The notes under the pieces: model-generated
What the model was told of the DNA's origin: nothing
The model's database searches: none
What the model saw: the letters and a program-made list of their open reading frames with translations, nothing else
Origin: an uncultured Collinsella sp.
GTDB lineage: Bacteria > Actinomycetota > Coriobacteriia > Coriobacteriales > Coriobacteriaceae
DNA length: 12,461 bases
Reading direction: 5' to 3'
Assembly (NCBI GenBank): GCA_958421035.1
Contig: CATZKS010000063.1
Span: forward strand, 1-12,461
Made by a program: the position numbers and the translations under genes
Part shown: one piece after another, positions 7,151 through 12,461 of the stretch
Position numbering within the stretch: the first letter of the stretch is position 1
Layout: each line of letters opens with the position of its first letter

Positions 7151-8569
7151 GTTCTTCTCCTTCGCCTCCGCGATCTGGATGCGTTTGTTCCATTGAGCTG
7201 CGACTGCCAGGCGCTCGTCTTGGGCGCGACGGCGGGCACTTTCGGCGCGCGACTTGGCCAGCAGCTCGCGGCCGCACGGCAGCACGTCGAGCGTGGCAAA
7301 GTAATCGCCCGGGCGCTCGGCGCGGCGGATGAGGTCGGCCGCGCCATCGGGGCGCAGCAGGACCTCGGCGGAGCGCAGACGTCCGTTGTAGTTGTAGCCC
7401 ATGGAGTAGCCATGCGCACCGGTATCGTGGATTACAAGCAGGTCACCCATGTCGATATGCGGCAGCTTGCGATCGATAGCGAACTTGTCGTTGTTCTCGC
7501 ATAGGTTGCCCGTGATGTCATAGGTGTTCGTGACGGGCGCTGTGGCCTTGTCGGCGCCGCCCGGCTGACCCATCACCGTAATGTGGTGGTAGGCGCCATA
7601 CATGGCAGGGCGAATCAAATCGACGGCGCTTGCATCGACACCGATATAGTCCTTGTAGATCTGCTTCTCGTGGATGGCCTTGGTGACCAGGCAGCCGTAG
7701 GGGCCCAACATAAAGCGGCCCATCTCGGTGCAGATGGCCACATCGCCCATGCCGGCGGGAACCAGGATCTCGTCGTATGCCGCGTGTACTCCCTCGCCGA
7801 TGGCGCGAATGTCGTTGGCCTGCTGCTCGGGCAGGTAGGGGATGCCGACGCCGCCGGACAGATTGATGAAGGCGACGTGTGCGCCGGTCTCGCGCTCCAG
7901 GCGTACGGCAAGCTCAAAGAGGATGCGCGCGAGCTTGGGGTAGTAGTCGTTGGTGACAGTGTTGCTGGCAAGGAATGCGTGGATGCCAAAGTCCTCGGCG
8001 CCCTTGGCCTTGAGCATGCGGAAGGCCTCGAAGAGCTGCTCGGTGGTCATGCCATATTTGGAGTCGCCCGGGTTGTCCATGATGCCGTTGGAGAGCTGGA
8101 ACAGGCCGCCTGGATTAAAGCGGCAGCTGACCGTCTTGGGGATGGGCCCCGCAACGCGCTCAAAGAACTCGATGTGGCTGATGTCGTCAAAGTTGACGAT
8201 GGCACCCAGCTTGTCGGCGAGCTCAAAGTCGGCAGCCGGCGTGTCGTTGGACGAGAACATGATGTCGTGTCCCGTGATACCCAGCGAACGGGCGATCATG
8301 AGCTCGGTATAGCTCGAGCAATCGCAGCCGCAGCCGTATTCGTTGAGAATGGAGATGAGCGCCGGGTTGGGGTTGGCCTTGACGGCAAAGTATTCCTTAA
8401 AGCCCGGGTTCCATGCAAAGGCGTCGCGCACTTCTTGCATGTTGCGGCGGATGCCCGCCTCGTCGTATAGATGAAACGGCGTGGGGAACTGCTCGACGAT
8501 ATGCTCGAGTGTCTCCTTGTCCACAAACGGCTGCTTGGCCGCATATGCCTCGTTGGGGGTCAATGCCAT
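6260..8569 (-). CDS. lysA: Diaminopimelate decarboxylase fused in frame to DapA (lysA-dapA continuous ORF)
   Basis: One open frame of 769 codons. Residues 1-473 are a fold-type III PLP decarboxylase converting meso-diaminopimelate to L-lysine and CO2: FAVKANP carries the PLP lysine (K64), then come NLSGGVGIPY, the substrate Cys in LCENNDKF (C357) and DTGAHGYSMGYNYNG. These match a distinct LysA subfamily; the classical CESGD and AGAY wording is absent. After ATLD (about residue 430) a charged, probably helical tail of about 45 residues runs without a stop into complete DapA at Met474. A true two-domain protein, or LysA with a long tail plus separately made DapA, are both possible, because the dapA start keeps its own Shine-Dalgarno. 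A sequencing error hiding the lysA stop cannot be excluded. The start at 8569 has GAGG 10 bases upstream and lies under the lysine riboswitch. Confidence 0.88.
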   Translation of the reverse strand: MALTPNEAYAAKQPFVDKETLEHIVEQFPTPFHLYDEAGIRRNMQEVRDAFAWNPGFKEYFAVKANPNPALISILNEYGCGCDCSSYTELMIARSLGITGHDIMFSSNDTPAADFELADKLGAIVNFDDISHIEFFERVAGPIPKTVSCRFNPGGLFQLSNGIMDNPGDSKYGMTTEQLFEAFRMLKAKGAEDFGIHAFLASNTVTNDYYPKLARILFELAVRLERETGAHVAFINLSGGVGIPYLPEQQANDIRAIGEGVHAAYDEILVPAGMGDVAICTEMGRFMLGPYGCLVTKAIHEKQIYKDYIGVDASAVDLIRPAMYGAYHHITVMGQPGGADKATAPVTNTYDITGNLCENNDKFAIDRKLPHIDMGDLLVIHDTGAHGYSMGYNYNGRLRSAEVLLRPDGAADLIRRAERPGDYFATLDVLPCGRELLAKSRAESARRRAQDERLAVAAQWNKRIQIAEAKEKNMDIRNLEGSIVALVTPFKKDGSVDFDALERLIDFHLQNGTDAILTLGTTGESATMTDDEDNSVVAAVVKHVAGRVPVIAGSGSNSTQTMLTKSLTYQGLGADGLLLITPYYNKSNEEGIYQHFKAVADAVDIPCILYNIPGRCGCGISERNVERLAAHPNIMGIKEASGNVAYAAKIAHLLSDDFRMYSGEDALTVPLMSLGASGTISVWADVQPQLVHDMCRAYLDGDVARARDIQIAGQPLINALFSEVNPIPVKEALAQMDMIEANYRMPLCPMANDTRAALTDALKGAGLLD

Positions 8570-8579
8570 GTCCCGTAAA

Positions 8580-8647
8580 CCTCGCTATCCAGACGGCGCC
8601 ATCTGCGCATCGAATCCGCATAGCGTGGACCCAATGTCCGGATAGCG
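8580..8647 (-). promoter_or_regulatory. Switching region and ribosome binding site of lysA
   Basis: The 3' strand of aptamer P1 plus four bases, CGCTATCCGGA (8647 to 8637), can pair with TCTGGATAGCG (8593 to 8583), 11 bp with one wobble. That partner runs into GAGG (8583-8580), the likely lysA Shine-Dalgarno. A second CGCTAT (8625-8620) competes for the same ATAGCG. P1 formation and pairing next to the ribosome site are therefore mutually exclusive choices, consistent with control of translation initiation. Confidence 0.6.
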
Positions 8648-8797
8648 CTCCCGCATTGCTGCAGACAGTCCTGTGGGTGTTTCCCACAGGCCCACCAGGT
8701 TGTTCGTGCCCGAAAAACCCAGTTCGGCGGGTTTCGCCTCCCCACGGGGTCAAAGCCTGCCGGCTCGCCCGCGGCTCTTCGTGCCCGCGCCTCTATC
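8641..8797 (-). promoter_or_regulatory. Lysine riboswitch (L-box) controlling lysA-dapA-dapB-dapH
   Basis: On the minus strand the leader starts GATAGAGGCGCG, the signature 5' end of the L-box aptamer, and ends GGGAGCGCTATC, so P1 is GATAG with CTATC. Inside are the conserved GGGGAGGCG and CGCCGAACTG stretches, a GGGCCTGTGGG/CCCACAGG hairpin followed by ACTGTC, and a CTGCA/TGCGG arm. Order and wording match the lysC leader family known from Bacillus. High lysine would be expected to switch off the downstream biosynthetic operon. The expression platform between the aptamer and the lysA start (8570-8640) has no T run. Confidence 0.92.
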
Positions 8798-8800
8798 AAG

Positions 8801-8832
8801 TGGTAAAGACCCTATCACGTTGCACTTTACCA
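8801..8832. promoter_or_regulatory. Inverted repeat across the divergent promoters (operator candidate)
   Basis: TGGTAAAG (8801-8808) and CTTTACCA (8825-8832) are perfect 8-bp inverted arms 16 bases apart. They bracket the -10 of the lysine operon promoter and touch the -35 elements of both divergent promoters. A repressor site is plausible; no regulator gene is linked. Confidence 0.5.
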
Positions 8833-8837
8833 AACAA
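8809..8837 (-). promoter_or_regulatory. Promoter of the lysine operon
   Basis: On the minus strand TTGTTT (8837-8832) is 17 bases from TAGGGT (8814-8809), and the latter is preceded by TG in the extended -10 position. The predicted transcript start, about 8802, falls just before the riboswitch aptamer, which supports the call. Confidence 0.6.
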
Positions 8838-8854
8838 GAGTATTCGTATATAAC
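8827..8854 (+). promoter_or_regulatory. Promoter of the M20 deacetylase gene
   Basis: TTTACC (8827-8832, 4 of 6) and TATAAC (8849-8854, 5 of 6) with a 16-base spacer. The predicted leader is about 87 bases. Its -35 overlaps the -35 of the leftward lysine promoter. Confidence 0.5.
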
Positions 8855-8947
8855 GTTTAAAAAATGCAGCAATATGCTGGAAACATGTGTGTCACAATCC
8901 TGTATCACAATAAGTTGCAACAGATGTGCCTCACGAAGGGATTCTCT

Positions 8948-10135
8948 ATGACCGAGCTCCAAGAACTCCGTCGCTATCGCCGCGATCTCCATCGCATTCC
9001 GGAGCTCGATTTCGATCTTCCGCAGACTATCGCCTATATCGAGGGCGTGTTGGCGCCGCTCGCTTGCGAGGTGACCCATCCGTGTCCCAGCTGCGTCTGC
9101 GCTTTCTTCGACGCTGGCGTTGGTGCCGCGCGTGCCACGGCGATTCGCGCCGATATGGATGCGCTGCCCATCGCGGAGGCGACGGGAGCGGCCTTTGCCT
9201 CGATCCATCCCGGCAAGATGCACGCTTGCGGACATGACGGACACATGGCCATGGCACTTGCCGCCGCGACGTATGTCGACCGTACGATTCGCGAGCAGCC
9301 GGGCGCCATTAGGCGCAACGTTCTCTTTGTGTTCCAGCCGGCCGAGGAAACGACCGGTGGTGCCAAGACGGTATGCGAGAGCGGTGTGTTCGAGCGCTAT
9401 GGGGCTGACCGCATTTTTGGCTTCCATGTGTGGCCCGATCTGCCTGCCGGCACGTTGGCGAGTTGTTCCGGTCCGCTGCTGGCGCGTTCGAGTGAGACAC
9501 ACATTCATATTCACGGGACGAGCATCCATATCGCTAAGACCTATGGCGTTCCGGTCGAGGAGTCGCACGATGCGGCGCTGGCGGCTGCCAAGTTCTTGGT
9601 TGCCGAGCGCGAACTGATGGACGAGCTGGGCACCGACGAGCCCTGTATCGGCAAGTTTGGTCTGCTGCAGGCCGGTACCGTCTGCAATGCGGTGGCGGGG
9701 GAGGCCCATGTTGCCGGCAGCCTGCGTGTGTTTACGGACGACATGTTCGACCGGGCGCGCGAAGGCGTGCGCCGCGTGCTGGACGATGCCTGTGCCGCAA
9801 CAGGCTGTACGTACGATCTCGACTTTGCCGAGGGCTATCCGCCAGTCGATAACGACCCCGAGCTGTTTGCCTGCATTGCGCTTGCCTTGTCCGAGCTGCA
9901 ACTTGTGGACGAGCCGCTGCTGATCGCCGAGGATTTCGCGTTCTATCAACGCCATCTGCCGGGCGTGTTCTTCTTGCTGGGCACGGGCGTGCCAGAGGGA
10001 CAAGACAATCCGAGCGACGCTGATGGCTGCCCCGCCTATGCCACAAGCGCTCTGCATACCGATACCATGCTCTTCGACGAGGAAATCCTACTCAAAGGCC
10101 TCGATGTCTATAAACGATTGCTTTTGCTTGACTAA
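8948..10135 (+). CDS. M20-family amidohydrolase, probable N-acetyl-LL-diaminopimelate deacetylase
   Basis: A 395-residue zinc/manganese-dependent aminoacylase of the M20D type. Seen are LHRIPELDF (15-23), RADMDALPI (67-75), the metal-ligand cluster ACGHDGH (C94, H96, D97), FQPAEE (E133, E134, catalytic base and ligand) and EDFAFYQ near the C-terminus. Family members remove acyl groups from amino acids, hippurate, indole acetyl-amino acids or N-acetyl-diaminopimelate. Being divergent from an operon with dapH, which makes the acetylated intermediate, deacetylation of N-acetyl-LL-DAP is the most economical role, but the substrate is inferred. The ATG at 8948 has AAGGGA six bases upstream and begins at the conserved first helix; the in-frame ATG at 8864 sits at the predicted transcript start and is rejected. 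Confidence 0.88.
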   Translation: MTELQELRRYRRDLHRIPELDFDLPQTIAYIEGVLAPLACEVTHPCPSCVCAFFDAGVGAARATAIRADMDALPIAEATGAAFASIHPGKMHACGHDGHMAMALAAATYVDRTIREQPGAIRRNVLFVFQPAEETTGGAKTVCESGVFERYGADRIFGFHVWPDLPAGTLASCSGPLLARSSETHIHIHGTSIHIAKTYGVPVEESHDAALAAAKFLVAERELMDELGTDEPCIGKFGLLQAGTVCNAVAGEAHVAGSLRVFTDDMFDRAREGVRRVLDDACAATGCTYDLDFAEGYPPVDNDPELFACIALALSELQLVDEPLLIAEDFAFYQRHLPGVFFLLGTGVPEGQDNPSDADGCPAYATSALHTDTMLFDEEILLKGLDVYKRLLLLD

Positions 10136-10149
10136 GGCGTGAAGGACTA

Positions 10150-10226
10150 TTTGTTCTAGAAAACACGAACAAACGTACGATATAATAGAGATGTAAGTCT
10201 ATAGAAACGTTTGACGTTACTAACGT
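10150..10226. promoter_or_regulatory. Two palindromic operator candidates of the higBA operon
   Basis: TTTGTTC (10150-10156) and GAACAAA (10167-10173) are perfect 7-bp inverted arms around the -35 box. ACGTTACTAACGT (10214-10226) is a perfect 6-1-6 palindrome touching the higB Shine-Dalgarno. HigA-type antitoxins usually repress their own promoter, so either or both could be its binding site. The arms are not alike, so two different factors are also possible. Confidence 0.55.
10157..10186 (+). promoter_or_regulatory. higBA promoter
   Basis: TATAAT (10181-10186) is a perfect -10 box; TAGAAA (10157-10162, 4 of 6) is the -35 with an 18-base spacer. Confidence 0.7.
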
Positions 10227-10237
10227 AAGGCGATACT

Positions 10238-10519
10238 ATGATTGCATCGTATAAAGATGAGGATACCGAACGCTTTGCCATGGGTGTGCGGGTCAGGAGG
10301 TTCGTGCCCTTTGAGCGTGTTGCGTTGAGGAAGATTCGCCAACTGCAGGTTTGTGCTTCACTTGATGATCTTCGCGTTCCACCGGGCAACCGCCTGGAAG
10401 CTTTGAAGGGCGATCGTGCCGGTCAATATAGCATCCGTGTTAACGAGCGCTATCGGGTCTGTTTTGAGTGGAGACAGGAGATGGCTTGGAATGTCGAAAT
10501 CGTCGATTATCACAAGTGA
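10238..10519 (+). CDS. higB: HigB-like toxin of a type II toxin-antitoxin system (RelE/ParE fold)
   Basis: A 93-residue basic protein of the plasmid-maintenance killer family; relatives are ribosome-dependent mRNA endonucleases that slow growth when the antitoxin is lost. Diagnostic stretches are RKIRQLQVCASLDDLRVPPGN (given here as RKIRQL, then LDDLRVPPGN), RLEALKGDRAGQYSIRVN, RYRVCFEW and the C-terminal VEIVDYHK, whose last residues include the conserved His. Length is that of an intact toxin. The ATG has TAAGG seven bases upstream. The toxin gene precedes and overlaps the antitoxin gene by 29 bases, the order typical of higBA. Confidence 0.92.
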   Translation: MIASYKDEDTERFAMGVRVRRFVPFERVALRKIRQLQVCASLDDLRVPPGNRLEALKGDRAGQYSIRVNERYRVCFEWRQEMAWNVEIVDYHK

Positions 10520-10832
10520 TGAGACTTCGGCCGATTTGCTGTCGCCGGTGACTCCTGGTGAGCTTCTCAAAGAGGAGTTTCTTGTTCCCATGGGCATTTC
10601 TCAATATCGCCTTGCGAAAGAGACTGGGATTCCGGCTCAGCGTATCGGGCAGATTGTCTTGGGAAAACGTCGCGTGACGGCCGACACCGACCTCCGTCTT
10701 TGCCGTTATTTTGGCCTGACGGATGGTTATTGGCTGCGCGCTCAGGTGGCGTTTGACCTTGAGGCCGAGAAAAGGCGGATTGAACCGGAACTCGACAAGA
10801 TCGTTCCTGTTCAGCAGGCTATCGCACTGTAG
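10491..10832 (+). CDS. higA: HigA-like antitoxin, XRE-type helix-turn-helix
   Basis: A 113-residue protein that neutralises the HigB toxin and normally represses the operon. After about 20 residues comes VTPGELLKEEFLVPMGIS, then the helix-turn-helix QYRLAKETGIPAQRIGQI and the hallmark GKRRVTADTDLRLCRYFGL, followed by the WLRAQVAFDLE helix of this family. The ATG at 10491 lies within the end of higB, with GGAG ten bases upstream; starting there gives the family's usual length. An earlier in-frame ATG at 10416 would add 25 unrelated residues and is rejected. The stop overlaps a possible GTG start of the next gene. Confidence 0.92.
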   Translation: MSKSSIITSDETSADLLSPVTPGELLKEEFLVPMGISQYRLAKETGIPAQRIGQIVLGKRRVTADTDLRLCRYFGLTDGYWLRAQVAFDLEAEKRRIEPELDKIVPVQQAIAL

Positions 10833-10861
10833 TGCTCAAAGATGATGGGGGTGGCGCGGCG

Positions 10862-11185
10862 ATGAGGCGACGCCGACAGTCTGCCGTATATAGTCCGGGT
10901 GGATGCGGGTGCGGTTTGCTGCTGCTTCCGGTCATCGCTGTGGGCATTGGCGTGATGTTTGTGCTTGCTGGGCTGGCTACGGCGGCACTCGTACTGTTTA
11001 TCACTGCTATCGGCGTGACGATTTGGCTTTATCGCAGTCGTGAGCAGCGCCGCGCCGACGGTAAGACCAATGTAGGATGGATTGCCTTTTTGGTCATCGC
11101 CTACCTGCTGAGCATCAGCTATCTGGCCTTCTTTATCCTGTTGCTTGTGAGCACCTTTACCGGGGAATCCGTCACGGTGGGTTGA
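10862..11185 (+). CDS. Small hypothetical membrane protein
   Basis: No family is recognised. The 107-residue frame has a short basic head (MRRRRQ), then hydrophobic stretches at about residues 20-38 and 40-58, a positively charged loop (YRSREQRRADGK), and a long hydrophobic segment from about 72 to 98. That suggests three or four transmembrane helices with the N-terminus inside. A GTG at 10832, overlapping the higA stop as TAGTG, would add ten residues and couple translation to the antitoxin. The ATG at 10862 is chosen because the protein then starts at the basic head, but neither start has a good Shine-Dalgarno. The position directly after higBA suggests co-transcription; no functional link is claimed. 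Confidence 0.65.
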   Translation: MRRRRQSAVYSPGGCGCGLLLLPVIAVGIGVMFVLAGLATAALVLFITAIGVTIWLYRSREQRRADGKTNVGWIAFLVIAYLLSISYLAFFILLLVSTFTGESVTVG

Positions 11186-11186
11186 T

Positions 11187-11216
11187 GCACTGCCAGCAGA
11201 CGGTCGCGCGCAGTGC
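11187..11216 (+). terminator. Possible weak terminator hairpin after the small membrane protein
   Basis: GCACTGC (11187-11193) and GCAGTGC (11210-11216) are perfect arms over a 16-base loop, starting one base after the stop and followed by GTTTGC. The loop is long and the T run poor. Confidence 0.3.
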
Positions 11217-11290
11217 GTTTGCTCGGCGTTTGGATAACTGCATTGGCCGTTTACCGCAGCCTTAGCTCTCAGCTAATGAATTCAAGTTCA

Positions 11291-11344
11291 ATCCTTCCTA
11301 CGATGTGCTGTGTGCCGGCACGGTAGCCGGATCGTAGGAAGGAT
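11291..11344 (+). promoter_or_regulatory. Structured leader that hides the ribosome binding site of the FxLYD gene
   Basis: ATCCTTCCTACGAT (11291-11304) and ATCGTAGGAAGGAT (11331-11344) are perfect 14-bp inverted arms. The right arm contains the Shine-Dalgarno AGGAAGG, seven bases before the ATG at 11350. A further stem, CCGGC (11315-11319) with GCCGG (11326-11330), sits directly inside. A separate 6-3-6 palindrome (TTAGCT-CTC-AGCTAA, 11262-11276) lies upstream. If the long stem forms in the mRNA, initiation would be blocked; the same repeat could instead be a DNA operator. Confidence 0.65.
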
Positions 11345-11349
11345 GAATA

Positions 11350-11793
11350 ATGGCAAAAGAGGGAAAGAAGCCGATCGGCAAGATTGTCCTAGGCATCATC
11401 GTGGTGCTGGTTATTGTCGGTGCCGTGGGCTCTATGGGTGGCAATTCAACCGATTCGTCTGCGAGCGATTCGGCAAAACCTGCCGAGACGACACGGCAGG
11501 CTGAGGAGCAAAAAGAACCGCAAGAACCGTATACCATTGCTGACGAGGCTGAAGACACTTCCAATCAGTTTACCTATAAGATCACGGGCACGCTGACCAA
11601 TAACACGGATAAGGAAAAGAGCTACATTCAGATTGAATATGTTCTGTATGATGCCGATGGCAACCAGGTTGGAACGGCTCTTGCAAACACCAATCATCTG
11701 AAGGCGGGCGGCTCCTGGAAGTTCGAGGCGCTGGGTACGGTGTCTCCCGACCAGGTTGCTAGCTGGGAGCGTTCGGACGTAAGCGGTTTCTAG
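11350..11793 (+). CDS. Membrane-anchored FxLYD domain protein
   Basis: A 147-residue protein with a basic head (MAKEGKKPIGK), one hydrophobic helix at about residues 10-29 that should anchor it with the rest outside, a low-complexity Ser/Asp/Glu linker (about 30-65), and a C-terminal beta domain. The latter reads TYKITGTLTNNTDKEKSYIQ and then EYVLYDADGNQVGTA, LKAGGSWKFEA, the pattern of FxLYD domains. These occur on secreted proteins of Gram-positive bacteria and have no settled function. There is no lipobox Cys, so it is not a lipoprotein. The ATG is supported by AGGAAGG seven bases upstream, inside an inverted repeat. Confidence 0.85.
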   Translation: MAKEGKKPIGKIVLGIIVVLVIVGAVGSMGGNSTDSSASDSAKPAETTRQAEEQKEPQEPYTIADEAEDTSNQFTYKITGTLTNNTDKEKSYIQIEYVLYDADGNQVGTALANTNHLKAGGSWKFEALGTVSPDQVASWERSDVSGF

Positions 11794-11825
11794 CATGTTG
11801 CATGCACTGGGGGAGGTGAAGTCGT

Positions 11826-12248
11826 ATGCCCAATAAAAAGCTGACGGACGAGTTACTCAATGAACTCCTCGACGCGCCAAACATCGATGGCTATATCAAA
11901 GAGCACGACTTTGCCGCCCCGTCGCTTTCGGATTACTTAAAGCAGTTGCTGCAAGAGAAGGGGCTCGAGCGCTCGCGTGTGGTGCGTATGGCCGACCTCA
12001 ACGAGACCTTTGGCTATCAGATTTTTACCGGTGCGCGGCATCCGAGTCGCAATAAGGTGCTGCAGATTGCCTTTGCAATGGCGCTGTCGATGAAGGAGAC
12101 CAACCGCGCTCTGACGGCTGCCGGAGTGAGCGTCCTCAACTGTAAGGACCGTCGCGATGCAATCATTATCTTTTGCATCGACCGTGGCTGTAGCCTCCAA
12201 AAGGTCAATGAAGAGCTATATCGCTTTGGCGAGGAAACGGTGAGTTAG
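11826..12248 (+). CDS. Helix-turn-helix (XRE-like) regulator of the kind paired with a protein-kinase-like gene
   Basis: A 140-residue cytoplasmic protein. After an acidic head (LTDELLNELLDAPNIDGYI) comes a helix-turn-helix region: LSDYLKQLLQEKGLERSRVV, then LNETFGYQIFTGARHPSRNK and VLQIAFAMALSMKETNRALT. The C-terminal part RRDAIIIFCIDRGCSLQKVN followed by ELLYRFGE-like residues (EELYRFGEE) is typical of a family seen in Firmicutes and Actinobacteria next to a Ser/Thr-kinase-like gene; that association is from general knowledge. The ATG has GGAGGTGA six bases upstream, the strongest Shine-Dalgarno in the window, suggesting high translation. Confidence 0.85.
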   Translation: MPNKKLTDELLNELLDAPNIDGYIKEHDFAAPSLSDYLKQLLQEKGLERSRVVRMADLNETFGYQIFTGARHPSRNKVLQIAFAMALSMKETNRALTAAGVSVLNCKDRRDAIIIFCIDRGCSLQKVNEELYRFGEETVS

Positions 12249-12254
12249 TGGTCG

Positions 12255-12329
12255 ATGGCTGAGCCGGCGGTGTCACCAGAGCAGCCATGCAAACGATCGG
12301 GGTGCGGACACCATGGGGTGTCCGCACCC
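12255..12329. promoter_or_regulatory. Two tandem hairpins between the HTH gene and the next gene
   Basis: The first has arms ATGGCTG (12255-12261) and CAGCCAT (12282-12288). The second is a perfect 13-bp stem, GGGTGCGGACACC (12300-12312) with GGTGTCCGCACCC (12317-12329) and loop ATGG. It is followed by TGCGTTATG, not a T run. It may act as an attenuator or an mRNA processing site between the two genes. Confidence 0.6.
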
Positions 12330-12347
12330 TGCGTTATGATGGGCACC

Positions 12348-12461
12348 ATGGATACTCAGAGCCCAACATATTCCGATGACGAGCTGACTGCTTCACTTGT
12401 CGAGCATTTGGCGTCGCTCGACCGCGATGACAGCTATCGTGTGGAGCGCGTGCTCAAGTGC
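12348..12461 (+). CDS. 5' end of a possible Ser/Thr-protein-kinase-like gene (cut by the window edge)
   Basis: Thirty-eight codons are open to the end of the window. The residues DDELTASLVEHLASL and DDSYRVERVLK resemble the N-terminus of the kinase-like proteins that accompany the upstream HTH family. No catalytic motif falls inside the window, so the function rests on context and a short similarity recalled from that family. In-frame ATG codons at 12336 and 12339 are alternative starts; none has a good Shine-Dalgarno. Confidence 0.6.
   Translation, partial: MDTQSPTYSDDELTASLVEHLASLDRDDSYRVERVLKC

Noticed and set aside
7583..8470. Plus-strand frame of 295 codons opposite lysA, and a similar one at 6614-7504
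   Set aside because: Both are mirror frames of well-supported lysA/dapA coding sequence, with no ribosome site or recognisable domain.
8750..10057. Minus-strand frame of 435 codons opposite the M20 deacetylase
   Set aside because: The plus-strand frame has clear metal-ligand motifs; the minus-strand product resembles no family and would run through the riboswitch and promoters.
11804..11820. Third copy of the GTGCA repeat near TGCACTGGGGGAGG
   Set aside because: Only a few bases match the reverse complement; the GGAGG part is explained by the ribosome site of the HTH gene.

Overview
The window looks like chromosome of a high-GC actinobacterial gut anaerobe of the Coriobacteriia, with Collinsella as the best guess. 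This rests on the roughly 60% GC look, a fermentative L-lactate dehydrogenase, an acetylase-type diaminopimelate/lysine operon and the style of the small regulatory genes. The taxon is an inference; there is no rRNA or other marker gene here.

Left part (1-4574, plus strand): the 3' part of a class I/II PLP aminotransferase (cut by the window edge), L-lactate dehydrogenase with a hairpin leader and a clear terminator, a DUF2974 alpha/beta-hydrolase-like protein flanked by two copies of a 29-bp repeat, and a YejK/NdpA-type nucleoid-associated protein with a strong terminator.

Middle (4575-8840, minus strand): a convergent intergenic region holds a long imperfect hairpin. It is followed by the leftward lysine operon lysA-dapA-dapB-dapH. 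lysA and dapA share one uninterrupted 769-codon reading frame, yet dapA keeps its own start codon and Shine-Dalgarno sequence. A lysine riboswitch (L-box) sits in the leader, with a promoter that fits immediately in front of it. Across the divergent promoter region an M20-family deacetylase gene runs rightward. It most likely supplies the N-acetyl-LL-diaminopimelate deacetylase step, and the aminotransferase at the left edge is a candidate for the step before it. Together they cover the acetylase branch of lysine and meso-DAP synthesis except DapF.

Right part (10136-12461, plus strand): a higBA-type toxin-antitoxin operon with a consensus -10 box and two palindromic operator candidates, a small membrane protein overlapping the antitoxin stop, and an FxLYD-type membrane-anchored protein whose ribosome binding site lies inside a perfect 14-bp inverted repeat. 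Last come an HTH regulator and, after two tandem hairpins, the start of a gene that resembles the protein-kinase-like partner often found next to this regulator family; it is cut by the right edge.

No rRNA, tRNA, CRISPR array, insertion sequence or prophage gene was seen.
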